64,000 bases of DNA from Ceratothoa steindachneri (taxonomy: Eukaryota; Arthropoda; Malacostraca; Isopoda; Cymothoidae): the NCBI GenBank assembly GCA_963969495.1, contig OZ018323.1:69589920-69653919 (forward strand), in the 5' to 3' direction. Positions 23,740-34,549 of this stretch are shown piece after piece. The position numbers and the translations under genes are program-made. The notes beneath the pieces are model-generated. The model worked only from the letters and a program-made list of their open reading frames with translations. It did no database searches and had not been told where the DNA came from. The first letter of the stretch is position 1. Every line of letters starts with the position of its first letter.

Positions 23740-26700
23740 GCTCGTTAAGGAAACCACTGCCATGAGCGGTGGGGAGGGGGACAGGACTGCTCCTTCAAAG
23801 AGCATTGGGTAGGGGATATATTAACAGAACCCAGCAAGGGTCGGTGGGGAAGGGGAGAGGACTACCAACCTAATCTGACAGGCGAGTCTTGACTAACTTG
23901 TGAAACCAGGATACCGGACCGAGGAGTCGGTGCGGCGACCCATACTACTTACGGTCATTCTGATCTATACTCCATTCAATTATATTTGAATGGCACACTT
24001 AACCCCTGACTTATTGCCTCGTGGGACACCCTTGGCTTGAGTGAGGCTAGGAGAAGGAAAACTTCGAAAGTAAACCACCTCCTGTCTTGCAGGGGTGATG
24101 ATAGCGCACCATCACTGGGAGTATGAACTGCTTTCCAAGGAGTCACCAACCGAGGCGGAGGAGCCTGTTTTGGGTCAACGCCTATGTGTTCACTACCAAG
24201 GTGATCTTCTAAGGAGATACCGGCTGAGATAGGAAGAGACTCGGGTTCTCACCACGTGAAAAAGCACCTTAGTGTTGTCATGGCAAACCAAAGAATAAAC
24301 ACAGTGAACGACGTAAATGGGAGCGTATCAAATTTGAATGTTACCTCGTCCGGTCGGAATAACTATGAACAACAGGTAGATTCTGATCGTCGACCCGTTA
24401 CTGTTGCAAATGAACTGGAAGATAGTAGAATGTAAGTCAATGACCGTATGAGAGTGGGTACATGGAACATAAACACTTTATATCAACCAGGAAAATTTGA
24501 AAACATTAAACAAGGAATGCTAAGACTGAAAGTTGAGATTATGGTTCAGGGATTTTCTCGGACAAAGAAGTTACTTTTATTTATAGCGATGGAGATACAC
24601 ATCAAAAGGAAGATGGGGTCATGATGGTGACTAAAGTAGCAAAAAGTGTAACTGGCTATTGGGCGATATCTGAAAGATTAATATTAGTAAAAATGGCTGG
24701 AAAACAAATCAACTTAAATATAATTCAAGTTTATGCACCCACGTGTGAGTAGTCTGAAGAGGAACTTGATGAATTTAATGAATCACTAACTGAAGCAAAG
24801 AAGATGTGCAATGAATATGATCTAACATTGGTTATGGGGGATTTAAACTAAAAAATTGGGAGAAGTTACGGGGATGTATTGGGAACCTTCTGTCTTGGAA
24901 ACAGAGATGACAAATGGATTGAGTGGTGTAGTGCAGAAAAAACAGATAATTCCATATTCATTCTTACAACATCCTCGAAGATTATGGACATGGAAAATCT
25001 CGGGGGTGGAAGAAATAAGAATCAAATAGACTATATAACTGTTAACCAACGCTTCAGAACCGCAATAACAAAAGGAAAAACATACCCTGTAGCTGATGGT
25101 GGTCTGTGGTGTGATCAGGTCACAGTGATCGCAGAACTTAAGATAGGATTAAAAAGTGTGAAGAAGAAAATAAACTCAACCAAAGAAAGATCAACAGACG
25201 AAATATAATAGTGACACATGAGAAAGATATGCGGTGCAAGTACAGAATAGATTTCAAATACTATATGCAGAAGAACATGGAAATGAAGATGTGGAAAGTG
25301 TGATAAAAAAGGAATGGAAAAGTATACAAGATGCTCTGGTAGATAATGCCAAAGAAATAAGCTCAAATGTACAGAGATGAGGAAGACAAAAGTGAATGAC
25401 CGAAGAAACCTTATTTAATGGATGAAAGGAAATCAAGCAATTTACAACAGGTTAGATCAAGAGATAAAGAGAAAATGCAAAGAAAGAAAGGAAGAATGGA
25501 TCCAGCAAATATGTATGTGAAGAAGTAGAACAAATGGAAAAAGTGAACGCAAGACAAATGTATGAGAGGGTAGAGAGCTAGATATCTGGGAAGAGAAGAA
25601 TGACAAGAAGTTCTACAGTCAAGAATAAAGACTGAAATAATCTGATGGAGTCTAAGGGTGTGCTTGCAAGATGGATGGAGTATATCAGTGAACTGTATGA
25701 TGATGACAGAGAGCAGAAACCAGAGTAGGACGGGGAACTAGAAGGACTGGAGATATTGAGAGAAGAAATAGTACATGTTATGAAGAGTATGAAGAGCAGA
25801 AAAGCGACAGGGAGGGATGAAATAGCCATATAAATGACCAAAGCAGTAGGCAACATAGCAATAGACAAAATAAAAGATTGAAAAATAGAATATACAATAC
25901 TGGATACATACCTGAACGAATGCAAGAATCCACCTTCATAACCATACCCAAAATGCCAGGAGCGACAGTGTTCAAAACACAGAACCCTCAGCATAATGAG
26001 CCAGCTATCAAAGATATTTCTAAGAGTGCTTTTAAATAGAAACAGAAACAAAATAAACGAACAAATACCAGATGAGAAGTGTAGGTTTTGGAAAGGGAAG
26101 GGCACGACAAATGCAATATTCATCTTAAAAAACAGTGATAGAAAGGTCAATAGAAATGCAAAAAGATTTTTTTATTGTGTTTATAGACTTTGAAAAGGCA
26201 TTTGATACGGTCAGACATACAGAAATAGTAAAAATGCTTGAACATATTGGGCTGGATAAAAAAGACATAAGGTTGATAACAAATTTGTACTGAGACCAAA
26301 AAGCTAACATAGAAATAGGTGGAGAAAATACAGATTGGATAGATATCAAGAGAGGGGTACGTTAAGGTTGCATACTATCACCGGATCTATTTTCATTGTA
26401 CGGACAAAAATGTATTGACGACATAGAAGAATTGGAGGGCATCAAAATGTGAGGGAAAAATATTAATAATATAAAATATGCAGATGATACCGCTATAATT
26501 GCAGACACGAAAAAAAAAGTTACAGAGCCTCATGGAAGGACTAAGCACAGCATGCATAGAAGAGGTTTAAAAATTAATCTAAACAAAACAGAAGTAATGG
26601 GCATCACCAAAAGAAAAGAGCAACTAAGAGTTCAAATCAACATTAATGGGAACGTAATTAAACAGGTAAACAAATTTCAATATCCGGGAAGCTTTGTGAC

Positions 26701-27310
26701 AGAGGAGACGGAGCGTGCGAGCAAGAAATTAAGCAAAGGATTGGATTAGCAAAAACGGCTTTTAAGAACATGAAAATACTGAATTTGCAAAAACAGCCTT
26801 TAGAAACATGAAAAAACGGATAAAAAGTATGGATATTGGGATAAAACTAAGAATTAAATTGATGAAATGTTTCATATGGTTTACATTTATTTCTATATGG
26901 ATGTGAAACTTGGACAGTTAAGAATAGTATGTTCAAGGAAATGAAGCTTTTAAAATGTGGAGTTTTAGAAGAAGGATAAGAATACCATGGATTGAGGAAA
27001 GTACTGAGGAGAGCGGGAGTAAAACGTGACCTAGTGAATGAAATAACGAAAAAACAGTTAAAGTTTGTGCAACATGTGGTACGTGCAGGAAAAGTGGAAT
27101 ATGACTGCTTGACAGGAAAAATTGAAGGAAAAAGAGCGCGTGGGAGACAAAGAAATAAAGAAATGGACTGTCTGTTAGAGCGGATGTGTGGAGGAAGAAG
27201 TGTCACGGATGTTATGAGAATGAGTAGAGATCGAGAATGATGGCGTGACATGATCGCCAACGTTACGAAACTGGCACCGCAGAAAGTAAGTAAGGATTGT
27301 ATCTTGCAGA
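23740..27310 (+). mobile_element. APE-type LINE (RTE-like), degraded, ~3.5 kb
   Basis: A GC-richer 5' untranslated region from about 23740 leads to an ATG at 24280. It is followed by an endonuclease, a reverse transcriptase and a C-terminal domain, all on the plus strand and ending near 27300 where a tandem array starts. The 5' end is placed by composition only. I saw no target duplication or tail. The clade is uncertain; the endonuclease is of the kind often mis-annotated in arthropods as 'craniofacial development protein 2'. Confidence 0.85.
24280..27300 (+). pseudogene. LINE polyprotein: APE endonuclease + reverse transcriptase, many stops
   Basis: ATG at 24280 opens a 51-codon leader that ends in a TAA at 24433. 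In the same frame the endonuclease follows: 'MRVGTWNINTLYQPGKFENI' from 24448, 'VMGDLN' near 24835, and 'NQIDYITVNQRF' near 25025. An internal deletion near 24540 removes the usual E-V-R-W block. Reverse transcriptase pieces are 'FIDFEKAFDTVRHTEIVKML' (26182-26240), 'GCILSPDLFSLYG'-like sequence near 26370, and the catalytic 'YADDTAIIADT' near 26475. 'GLKINLNKTEVMGITKR' lies at 26566, and 'TGKIEGKRARGRQRNKEMD' near 27110 is the typical C-terminal domain. There are more than ten frame breaks. Confidence 0.87.
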
Positions 27311-27680
27311 CACTCGTGAATTTGTTCCCATAAGTCTGAGTGCGAGATAATAGAATGACATATAATCCAGAATGACGGATAATAGGATGAATCATAGATC
27401 GTAGTGAATAGCAACAGAACGAAACATAACTCAGAATTGTAGATAATAGAATGACATAACTAAAAAAAACATAATAGAATAACATAACTCATCAGGATGA
27501 TTGATAATAGAATGACATAACTAAAAAAAACATAATAGAATAACATAACTCATCAGGATGATTGATAATAGAATGACATAACTCAAGCTGACGGATAATA
27601 GAATGGCATAACTCAGGAAAACAGATAATATAATTAGAAGTAACTCAGAAGTCAAATATTAGAATGTTTTATCGAATTTT
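27305..27680. repeat. Tandem repeat with an exact ~61-bp duplication
   Basis: 'gataatagaatgacataact' recurs about every 30-60 bases. The stretch 27446-27506 is repeated almost exactly at 27507-27567. Confidence 0.88.
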
Positions 27681-30025
27681 CATCAGATATCCAAACTAAA
27701 TCTGAGAGAGAAAATTCATTATTCTAAAACATTCATCTCTTTCTTCGAAGATCTCGGAAAAAAACCGTGATATCTTGAGTCCCGGCATTCACGGGCTTAA
27801 GTAGTAATAGCAGTATTTTATTATTATCATTATTATTATTTAAGACTAAGAAATGAAAGCCAAAGTCTGTTTCTTTGTTATTTACTTTCGCACTCATCGA
27901 TTTTTCTTTGTTTCTCCTTTCCATTGCATTTAGGTCTTGTACCCACGTTCTAATCCACTTAAACACTCAAACGCGTTTGGTTTATCATATAATACAATCA
28001 TGCACATCTTGCATACGCTGAACATACACTTTTACTTATCATGTACCTATGTACAACACAATCTCACACATTTTGTAAACATTACAGTTGTGTCCAAGTA
28101 TGTACATATATTACATAAATACACTCGTACGCGAGTGGTTCAGAAATACAATACAAACGTACACGCCTAGTCAGTACATACATCCATATATGTCTTATCC
28201 ACACCCATAATACATATGCACATGACTTGTGTACTCATCACGTACATATGGGGTTATTATCATATAGACGTTAAACTTCTTGGAAACTGTTTCCTTTAAA
28301 ACGTCAAATTTATTCCAGATTCATTTGCAAGTCCTAACCAAGTCATCTACAAGTCCTATTCGAATCATATAATGGCGAAAGGGGGGTGGAGAATCAGTTA
28401 TCTTGCAAGTATTGCTCAATTGTTGCAAACGAAGGTTAGAAAGAGGCTGTTTGGAGCTGCATATAGTGACTCTGACACATTTTCTGCAATGGTACAATGG
28501 AAATTTAGATGATTGGATCGAAATTTGCATTTTTTTTTTCTGTCGTTTCCATTTCAAGACAATGAAAAATAATTTTTGCTGATCAAAAGGATTAGAATAA
28601 TAATAATAATACATTTAAAAATAATAGCAAATATACATAGAATAGTTTGTTTCGTTTTGCGGCTAATTAGTTCGTAGTTGCCTCGATAACGTGTTCTTCC
28701 TCAGAAGCTAATTAACTCTAGGTTACATCAATAGTTAGCTCTACTATCTAGTAGAGCCAACTAGCTTGTAACCAAGTGGCTAATTATAATAACTCAAGGT
28801 TGCATCAATATCTGGTTCAAATCGCCAGAAAAAGCATACGATTGGCATTAACACAATCACTAACTCTTTCCCGACTAAAGAGCAATCTAAAGCTTTTAAC
28901 TTCAAATCCAGACACAAGTATAATAATAATAAAAATAATAATAATTATTATAATAATAATGTATAACTCGAGTCCACCAAAGAAGGCTTATTCATTACTT
29001 CGAGAATGACCCTTATAAACAGAATGACGGTCATTCACGGATATACCGATAGGAAAACTGTCTTCGTGACATTAACCGCATTCATGGACGCGTGAGTAAC
29101 GAGCGACTGTCATTCGAAGACACACATGCGTGAGCATTCATGAGGCAAGCAGTCACGTTGTTTGGGGGTGGGGGTGAGGGGGGGTGGTCAATTAGATGCT
29201 CCAGTCGCTTTAAAGCACCCATGGATGCAACGCAATAAACCAGATCACGCAAAGTGAGATTCAAAGAACACTTCGTGACGGGCTAGATAGATGTTATTGG
29301 GTTAGGTTGAGTCAAGGGGGAGTCAAATAATTAAAGTTAAATTGATAATTTCACCTCTTATAGACCAAGGGTACATTTTTGTAAACTTGAATTGATAGTT
29401 TGAGATTATTGCTTAAATTTTCTTTATATGCCTGGTTGATGGTTTTTGTACAGCTTGTAAGGCGAAATATGGAAGGAATTTGAGTTGCCAATTTCTCGGG
29501 CCATCAAATTCGGCAATAAAGAATGAGTTAAAACGTTATAGGTAACGGCATATTTTTATTTTGTAATTATCATTAGAGTAATTGAACTTATTTTATTACT
29601 TAAAATGTTCTTTACATTCCCAGATGAACAATTTTGTCTAACTGCAGAGGCGACATGCGGAACTTTTCTCGCAGTTGGCAATTTATTAAGGGTAGGGAAA
29701 ATATTTGGGCAGTAGATGGTTTGATAGTAAGTCATATTCCCCAAAATATTCACTAAAAATTATTAGTTTGGTTGAAATAAATTACCAAAATTACATTTCT
29801 AATGACATTTGAATTCAAAACGAAAAAGGTTTTAATTGTTCCAGTGGATGTCTATGCTAGTAGTCTTTGGTCGACGGACCTAATCAATACATACTTAGTG
29901 CAGCCATTACTTGTTCCAGTAACTTCACCAGTGGCTAAAGCAAAATGGACTTATTAGACTTGAATAAAATGCGGGCTTTGTTCTACGTAGGGCGTAGGTG
30001 AACTGAGCAAATCGCGCTGTTTCTG
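27681..30025. other. Unassigned sequence; short AAT microsatellites and one perfect hairpin
   Basis: No gene recognised. (AAT)n-type tracts occur near 27815-27840, 28593-28625 and 28919-28960. GCTCTACTATCTAGTAGAGC at 28738-28757 is a perfect 9-bp hairpin with a 2-base loop, inside weak repeats of 'gctaattag'/'gttgc'. Confidence 0.45.
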
Positions 30026-30460
30026 ACAAACCCAAAATTATTATTGTCTAGTATAGTAAATCTAAAATTACTCGTCAATAAATAGAGAACGCGATGAAAA
30101 TATCATGGAAAGGAAAAAGTTAAACGGATGCAATTTCAAGAATAGCAAACCTAATTGTTAGGTTAGGCAATAGATGAAATTAGAACACGCTCTCTCTGTG
30201 TGGAAGTAACAAGAGAAGGCTCGGAGTAAAAACAAATGAAATGTATCTATAAGGAAAGAATATTTTGATTACTAAATCCAAAGTAAAGCTTCATCAGTGT
30301 TTTTGAGTTCATCTTTTGCCTAACCTAACAATTGGGTTTGCTATTCTTGAAATTGCATCCGTTTCACTTTTTCCTTTCCATGATATTTTCATCGCGTTCT
30401 CTATTTATTGACGAGTAATTTTAGATTTACTATACTAGACAATAATAATTTTGGGTTTGT
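30026..30460. mobile_element. Long inverted repeat (foldback/MITE-like), 153-bp arms
   Basis: Left arm 30026-30178 and right arm 30308-30460 are reverse complements with three mismatches that I count (about 98% identity), separated by a 129-base spacer. Each arm begins 'acaaacccaaaattattatt' at the outside. There is no open frame of note. A non-autonomous DNA transposon or foldback element fits. I see no convincing target duplication outside the arms. A recent inverted duplication is the alternative. Confidence 0.88.
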
Positions 30461-30939
30461 TATATTCTTGACAGGATCCGAATATTATTTCTCAGAATTT
30501 ACCTCATATCTTGATGCCATTTTTCCTGAATGATCCATTTCCTACACTTCAAAGGGCGAATTGGAAACATTTTTCAAGTTGCCAGATTAAATTTTTAAAT
30601 TTTTTACATCGTGAACATGTAAAAACATAAAAAAATAAGTCAGCCGGAATAAAATAGTCGGTAGTAAAGGTTTAAATAGTAAATGTTTATTAATATAATA
30701 TTCATCAATACTTATTAGATTACTTGAAAACAATTGAAAAACTGAAAGGCTCCATTAGAAAGTTAATGCGTTCTTGGGCTACGGTCTAACGCGTGCGCGC
30801 TGATAACTCGGGGCACATTATGGCACCACACGAAGAGCCATAACACCGCGGTCTCATCCGCTGCATCCCATCCCCCTTCTTTTGACTCAGACCCCCCCCC
30901 CTAAGGGTTTTCTATATCCACACTCCATGGGAGAAGACT

Positions 30940-31021
30940 TACCGGATTGGAAACACATATTCCGATTATAGCGAAGTTAAGCCACATCGTGTGTGATTAA
31001 TCACCGGATGGAGTCGCCACT
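30940..31021 (+). pseudogene. 5S rRNA-like segment (possible 5S-derived SINE head)
   Basis: 'ccgattatagcgaagttaag' (30962-30981), then 'gtgtgattaatc' and 'ggatggagtcgccac' (31006-31020), follow the order and spacing of the 5S gene's internal promoter: box A (GAAGTTAAGC), the intermediate element and box C (GGATGGGtGACCGCC). The first ~40 bases of a 5S gene and its 3' end are not convincing. What follows (to about 31260) is unrelated and ends in a T-run, so this may be the head of a 5S-derived SINE or an isolated pseudogene. Confidence 0.55.
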
Positions 31022-31760
31022 CAAACCGTCTTCACAACTGCTGTCATACGTTGTAAGTAGTGGTGGCACCAGTTAGGAGTGCGTATAAATGCATACGCAG
31101 ATGAGTGCTCATCCTCACCTCGAAAGAAGTGTTCCTGTTTATCGGCCCTGATCCCTGAAAGACAAATTGTGACAATCCAAAACAATATTATCAGCGATTG
31201 TCTAAGCAAGAGGCAGTCTTGTAGTGAGCCCCATTTGTGGGGCTAAATAAGATTTTTTTTCCTTAATTCCTCGGAGAACTACTAACTCTTTTTCCAAATT
31301 TGATGGTACTACTGAAAAATTCGTAGGGCTGACCTCAATTCTGAAATCACCATCACCTTAAGAAAATTAAGCTAGCCCTGAAAGCAAGCCTCTTTTTTCA
31401 GTCATCTCCATATATATTCCTACAAAATCATATGTGCGTGCATACAAATCTACCAAATAAGAATAAGAAAACTCGAAGGAGAAGAAGAAGGCGAAGAAGC
31501 GGAGAGGAAGGATGAGAATAATAAGATGGTCGGATTAATAACAACATATTAAATGAAATATTACAAAATAAGAGACGGTGCCGGAGAGAAAGAGGGAGAT
31601 TTGGAGACAAGAAGCCTCATTAATAAGGATACACCTTTCCTCACGCATACAGAGCGATAAAGACCGATATGCAGGCAGTCCCTGAGAGATGATATATCGA
31701 TAGACAGAAACAGATCAACAGATTGATATGCTGAAATAACGCACACACACACATATACAC
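31021..31760. other. Unassigned sequence after the 5S-like segment
   Basis: No gene recognised. 'agccccatttgtggggct' (31228-31245) is a 7-bp hairpin followed by 'aaataagattttttttcc', which resembles a terminator or SINE tail. A purine-rich AGAAG stretch lies at 31450-31520. An (AC)n/(AT)n tract at 31740-31766 ends at the mariner. Confidence 0.4.
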
Positions 31761-31767
31761 ACATATA

Positions 31768-33065
31768 CGAGGGGCGGTCAATAAGTTTTGCGAATCGGTA
31801 GGGCAAAACAGAGGAACGGGGATGGCTGTTTATGGGGGTGTTAGGACAAGTTATGACAACTCATGACCTGCAGCCGCACGCTCCTGCCTCGTCTATTTAA
31901 GAAGCAGTAGCTGATCCCAGATCGTCAGTCACAAATCTTTCAACAATGGAGAAGGTTGAGCACCGCGCAGTGATCAAATTTTTGACCAAGGAAGGAAAGA
32001 ATGCAAAAGAGATCCATGAACGCATGGTTGCAGTGTACACTGACACCGCCCCTTCCTATGCAACCATTGCTCGCTGGAATAGGGAGTTCCGCCATGGTCG
32101 TGAGTCCCTTGAAGATGACCCCTGTCCAGGACGCCCGTCAGACGTGACCAACGAGGACAATGTGGCCCGTGTGGAGAGGAGGATCCTCGAAAATCGACGG
32201 GTGAAGGTCGAAGAAATCGAGCGAGAACTTGGAATATCACATAGAAGTGTTATCATCATGATCCACGACAATTTGGCCATGACCAAGGTCTCTGCCCGTT
32301 GGGTCCCTACAAACCTCACGCCCCATGATCGACTTCAAAGTCGTCAAAGTTCGAAGGAGCTGCTGCTCCTGTACAACCAAGACCCAGCGGGATTCGAGTC
32401 ACGCATAGTGACAGGTGATGAAACGTGGATCCATCACTAGGATCCCGAAACCAAGCTCGAATGCATGGCCTGGAAGCACAGGGGCTCTCCGACCCCCATC
32501 AAGTTCTGGACCCAACCCTCAGCCGGGAAGATTATGGCCACCGTCTTCTGGAATTCTGAGGGAGTGTTGATGGTGGACTATGCGCCTCGTGGAAGGACCA
32601 TCACAGGCCAATATTACGCCAAAGAACTGCCTGGGTTGAAGAAATGCATCCGTCAGAAGCGGCGCAGCAAGTTTACACGCTGTGTCCTGCTCCTCCACGA
32701 CAATGCTCCTGTCCACAAGGCCAGAGTTGCACAAGCTGCCCTGCGCGAGTGCGGATTCGAGGAGCTCAACCATCCGCCCCTACAGTCCAGATCTGGCCCC
32801 TAGCGACTACTTTTTATTCCACCAACTCAAGGCTGCATGCACTGCGTGGACGCCGGTTTGGGGACGATGAAGATGTCCAGCTCGCCGTCCAGGAGTGGAT
32901 TGAACAGGAGTCGGGAGATTTCTGGTTGTCGGGAATTCGAAGCCTCATGGACAAGTGGCGCAAGTGCATTAAAGTCGAGGGTAGTTATATTGAAAAATAA
33001 TAAAACACTTTTCCTCATATCTCGTTTCCTTATATCCGAATGGCAAAACTTATTGACCGATCCTC

Positions 33066-33066
<1 letters not shown>
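31768..33066 (+). mobile_element. mariner transposon, 1299 bp, both ends present
   Basis: Terminal inverted repeats are CGAGGGGCGGTCAATAAGTT on the left and CGAGGATCGGTCAATAAGTT (read inward) on the right. Both ends abut a TA dinucleotide (31766-31767 and 33067-33068), the invariant mariner target duplication. A single transposase gene fills the inside. The right flank is a (TA)n microsatellite and the left flank an (AC/AT)n tract, so the insertion is in a TA-rich tract. Confidence 0.96.
31946..33000 (+). pseudogene. mariner transposase (DD34D), near-intact with three lesions
   Basis: It would bind the ends and excise and insert the element. Start ATG at 31946 gives 'MEKVEHRAVIKFLTKEGK', a helix-turn-helix start. 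The catalytic triad is visible: 'VTGDETWIHH' (32410-32437), 'LLLHDNAP' (32690-32709) and, in a shifted frame, 'YSPDLAPSDYF' (32780-32812). The spacing fits DD34D. Lesions: a TAG at 32438-32440 where mariners have Tyr (IHHYDPE); one extra C in 'ccgcccctacag' near 32777; and a 4-base tgca duplication near 32836. Past these, 'RGRRFGDDEDVQLAV' to 'KVEGSYIEK' finishes at a TAA at 32998. All three Asp codons survive. Confidence 0.94.

Positions 33067-33103
<37 letters not shown>
33067..33103. repeat. (TA)n microsatellite
   Basis: TA run directly abutting the right mariner terminus. Confidence 0.95.
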
Positions 33104-33105
<2 letters not shown>

Positions 33106-33309
33106 AGAGAGAGAAAGTAACACGTACTCATTCGTGTATGTACATATACAAATGACTGACGAGAATACGAAGTGTATGTAGAATGTTTTTGTATAAATCA
33201 TTTTAAATACGTTTACTACCATTAATTAATTACTTTCTTGTAGGTTATTTCAGGATTTATTGAATTTTATGAATCGAAGTGTAAACTTATAAAAAAACAA
33301 CACTCGTTT

Positions 33310-34140
33310 ACAAATATGACTGAAAAATAGGAAGTAATCCACTACCTAACTGCAGTGAAAGGGAAAGACAGCGGGCGATATTTTACAAATGTTGAATCTC
33401 GCTGTGATCAGATCTGGGTGTTTGGAAGCTTTCAAACGGCTTAAAGAGAAAGGTAATCGTCTTCTAAGAGTGAGGACCCCAACCCACAACAAGAATAAGA
33501 TGAACAAGATCAGGCGAAACCAAGGAGGAGTGCCAGACAACTTGCTTTGGAGGCCCAGATAAGCCATGTGGCCATGTAAAACTTGCTGAAGGATGATCTG
33601 AAACTTTATCCATTTAAGATAGCTAAAGAACATCTTTCCAAATCCACCAAAAATTAGGGATTCGAATGAGCAGAGCTACTCTTCCAACTGTTCCATCATG
33701 ACTTACAGCCCCCAGTTCTTTGGATGGAGGAGAAGTTATGCACTGTCCAGGTCACCTACAAAACACACAAAATGATCGTATTTGGGCACAAAATAAAAAT
33801 GAAATTCCGGTTGAACAGCAGAAATCTTTAAGGAGACAGAAGCCATGTTCGGTGATGATGTCTGCAGGCATAACGCCAATGGATCAAAACTTTCCTCTCA
33901 TTTTTATTGAAGTGTGTGTGAGAGCAGGGGGGGTGGGGGCAGGAAAAGATTAATCAACATATTTATTTTGACTTGTATAATGAGAAAATAGTTCCACGAT
34001 GGATGTCAGCATCGGAAATGCCGGTGTAACCCTTCAAAAAGATGGAGCAAACTCACACAAAGCAAAAAAAGTCAAGGAAATTTTAAGGCAAATTTTTAAG
34101 GTCTTTTTGTCGAAGGAACTTTGGCTACCCAGTATATAGT
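33310..34140 (+). pseudogene. Second, older Tc1/mariner-like transposase, 3'-truncated
   Basis: Scattered frames on the plus strand recover, in order: a start 'MTEK' with 'EVIHYLTAVKGK' (33317), 'RRSARQLALE'-type sequence near 33520, 'DDLKLYPFKIAKEHL' near 33595, 'VLWMEEKLCTVQVTY' near 33720, 'NDRIWAQNKNEIPVEQQ' near 33773, 'SVMMSAGITP' near 33850, 'INQHIYFDLYNEKIVP' near 33955 and 'KDGANSH' near 34040. The match ends at 'LSKELWLPSI' near 34130, before the third acidic residue. The first catalytic site reads MEE where relatives have a DE pair. The family differs from the adjacent mariner. No inverted repeats found. Confidence 0.75.
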
Positions 34141-34549
34141 GTGATTGATGCTTGAGCAAAAGGCATGTACCAAATATCACAAAAGTTTCTAAGTTCTGAG
34201 GTTCAAACTGGAAAATTGGTGGGAGAAAATATGAACTGAAAATTCCTGCGCCCCACGTGCTCAGGTCATCGCACCTAGGCCTCGTCTTGTCCTTGTCATC
34301 GAAGCATAAGGCGGTCACATCGAATATTAATAGCATCATCCTGTGTATTATTTTTTTTTACGTTTTCGTCTAATTATTCTCTTATATTACCAGTATATTG
34401 TGTTCTGAACATAATTAAATAATTATAAGTCTAGTCTTTGTATTTCCACCCTGTACATATGTATTAATGATAATGCACAGATGTGCATGAAAATACAGAC
34501 GAACTGACGAGAATGTACGGAAATGCAAGAATATACCAATTCTATATGA

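Noticed and set aside
25578..26150. 190-codon minus-strand frame as a membrane protein
   Set aside because: Antisense shadow of the LINE; the plus strand carries the reverse transcriptase pieces.
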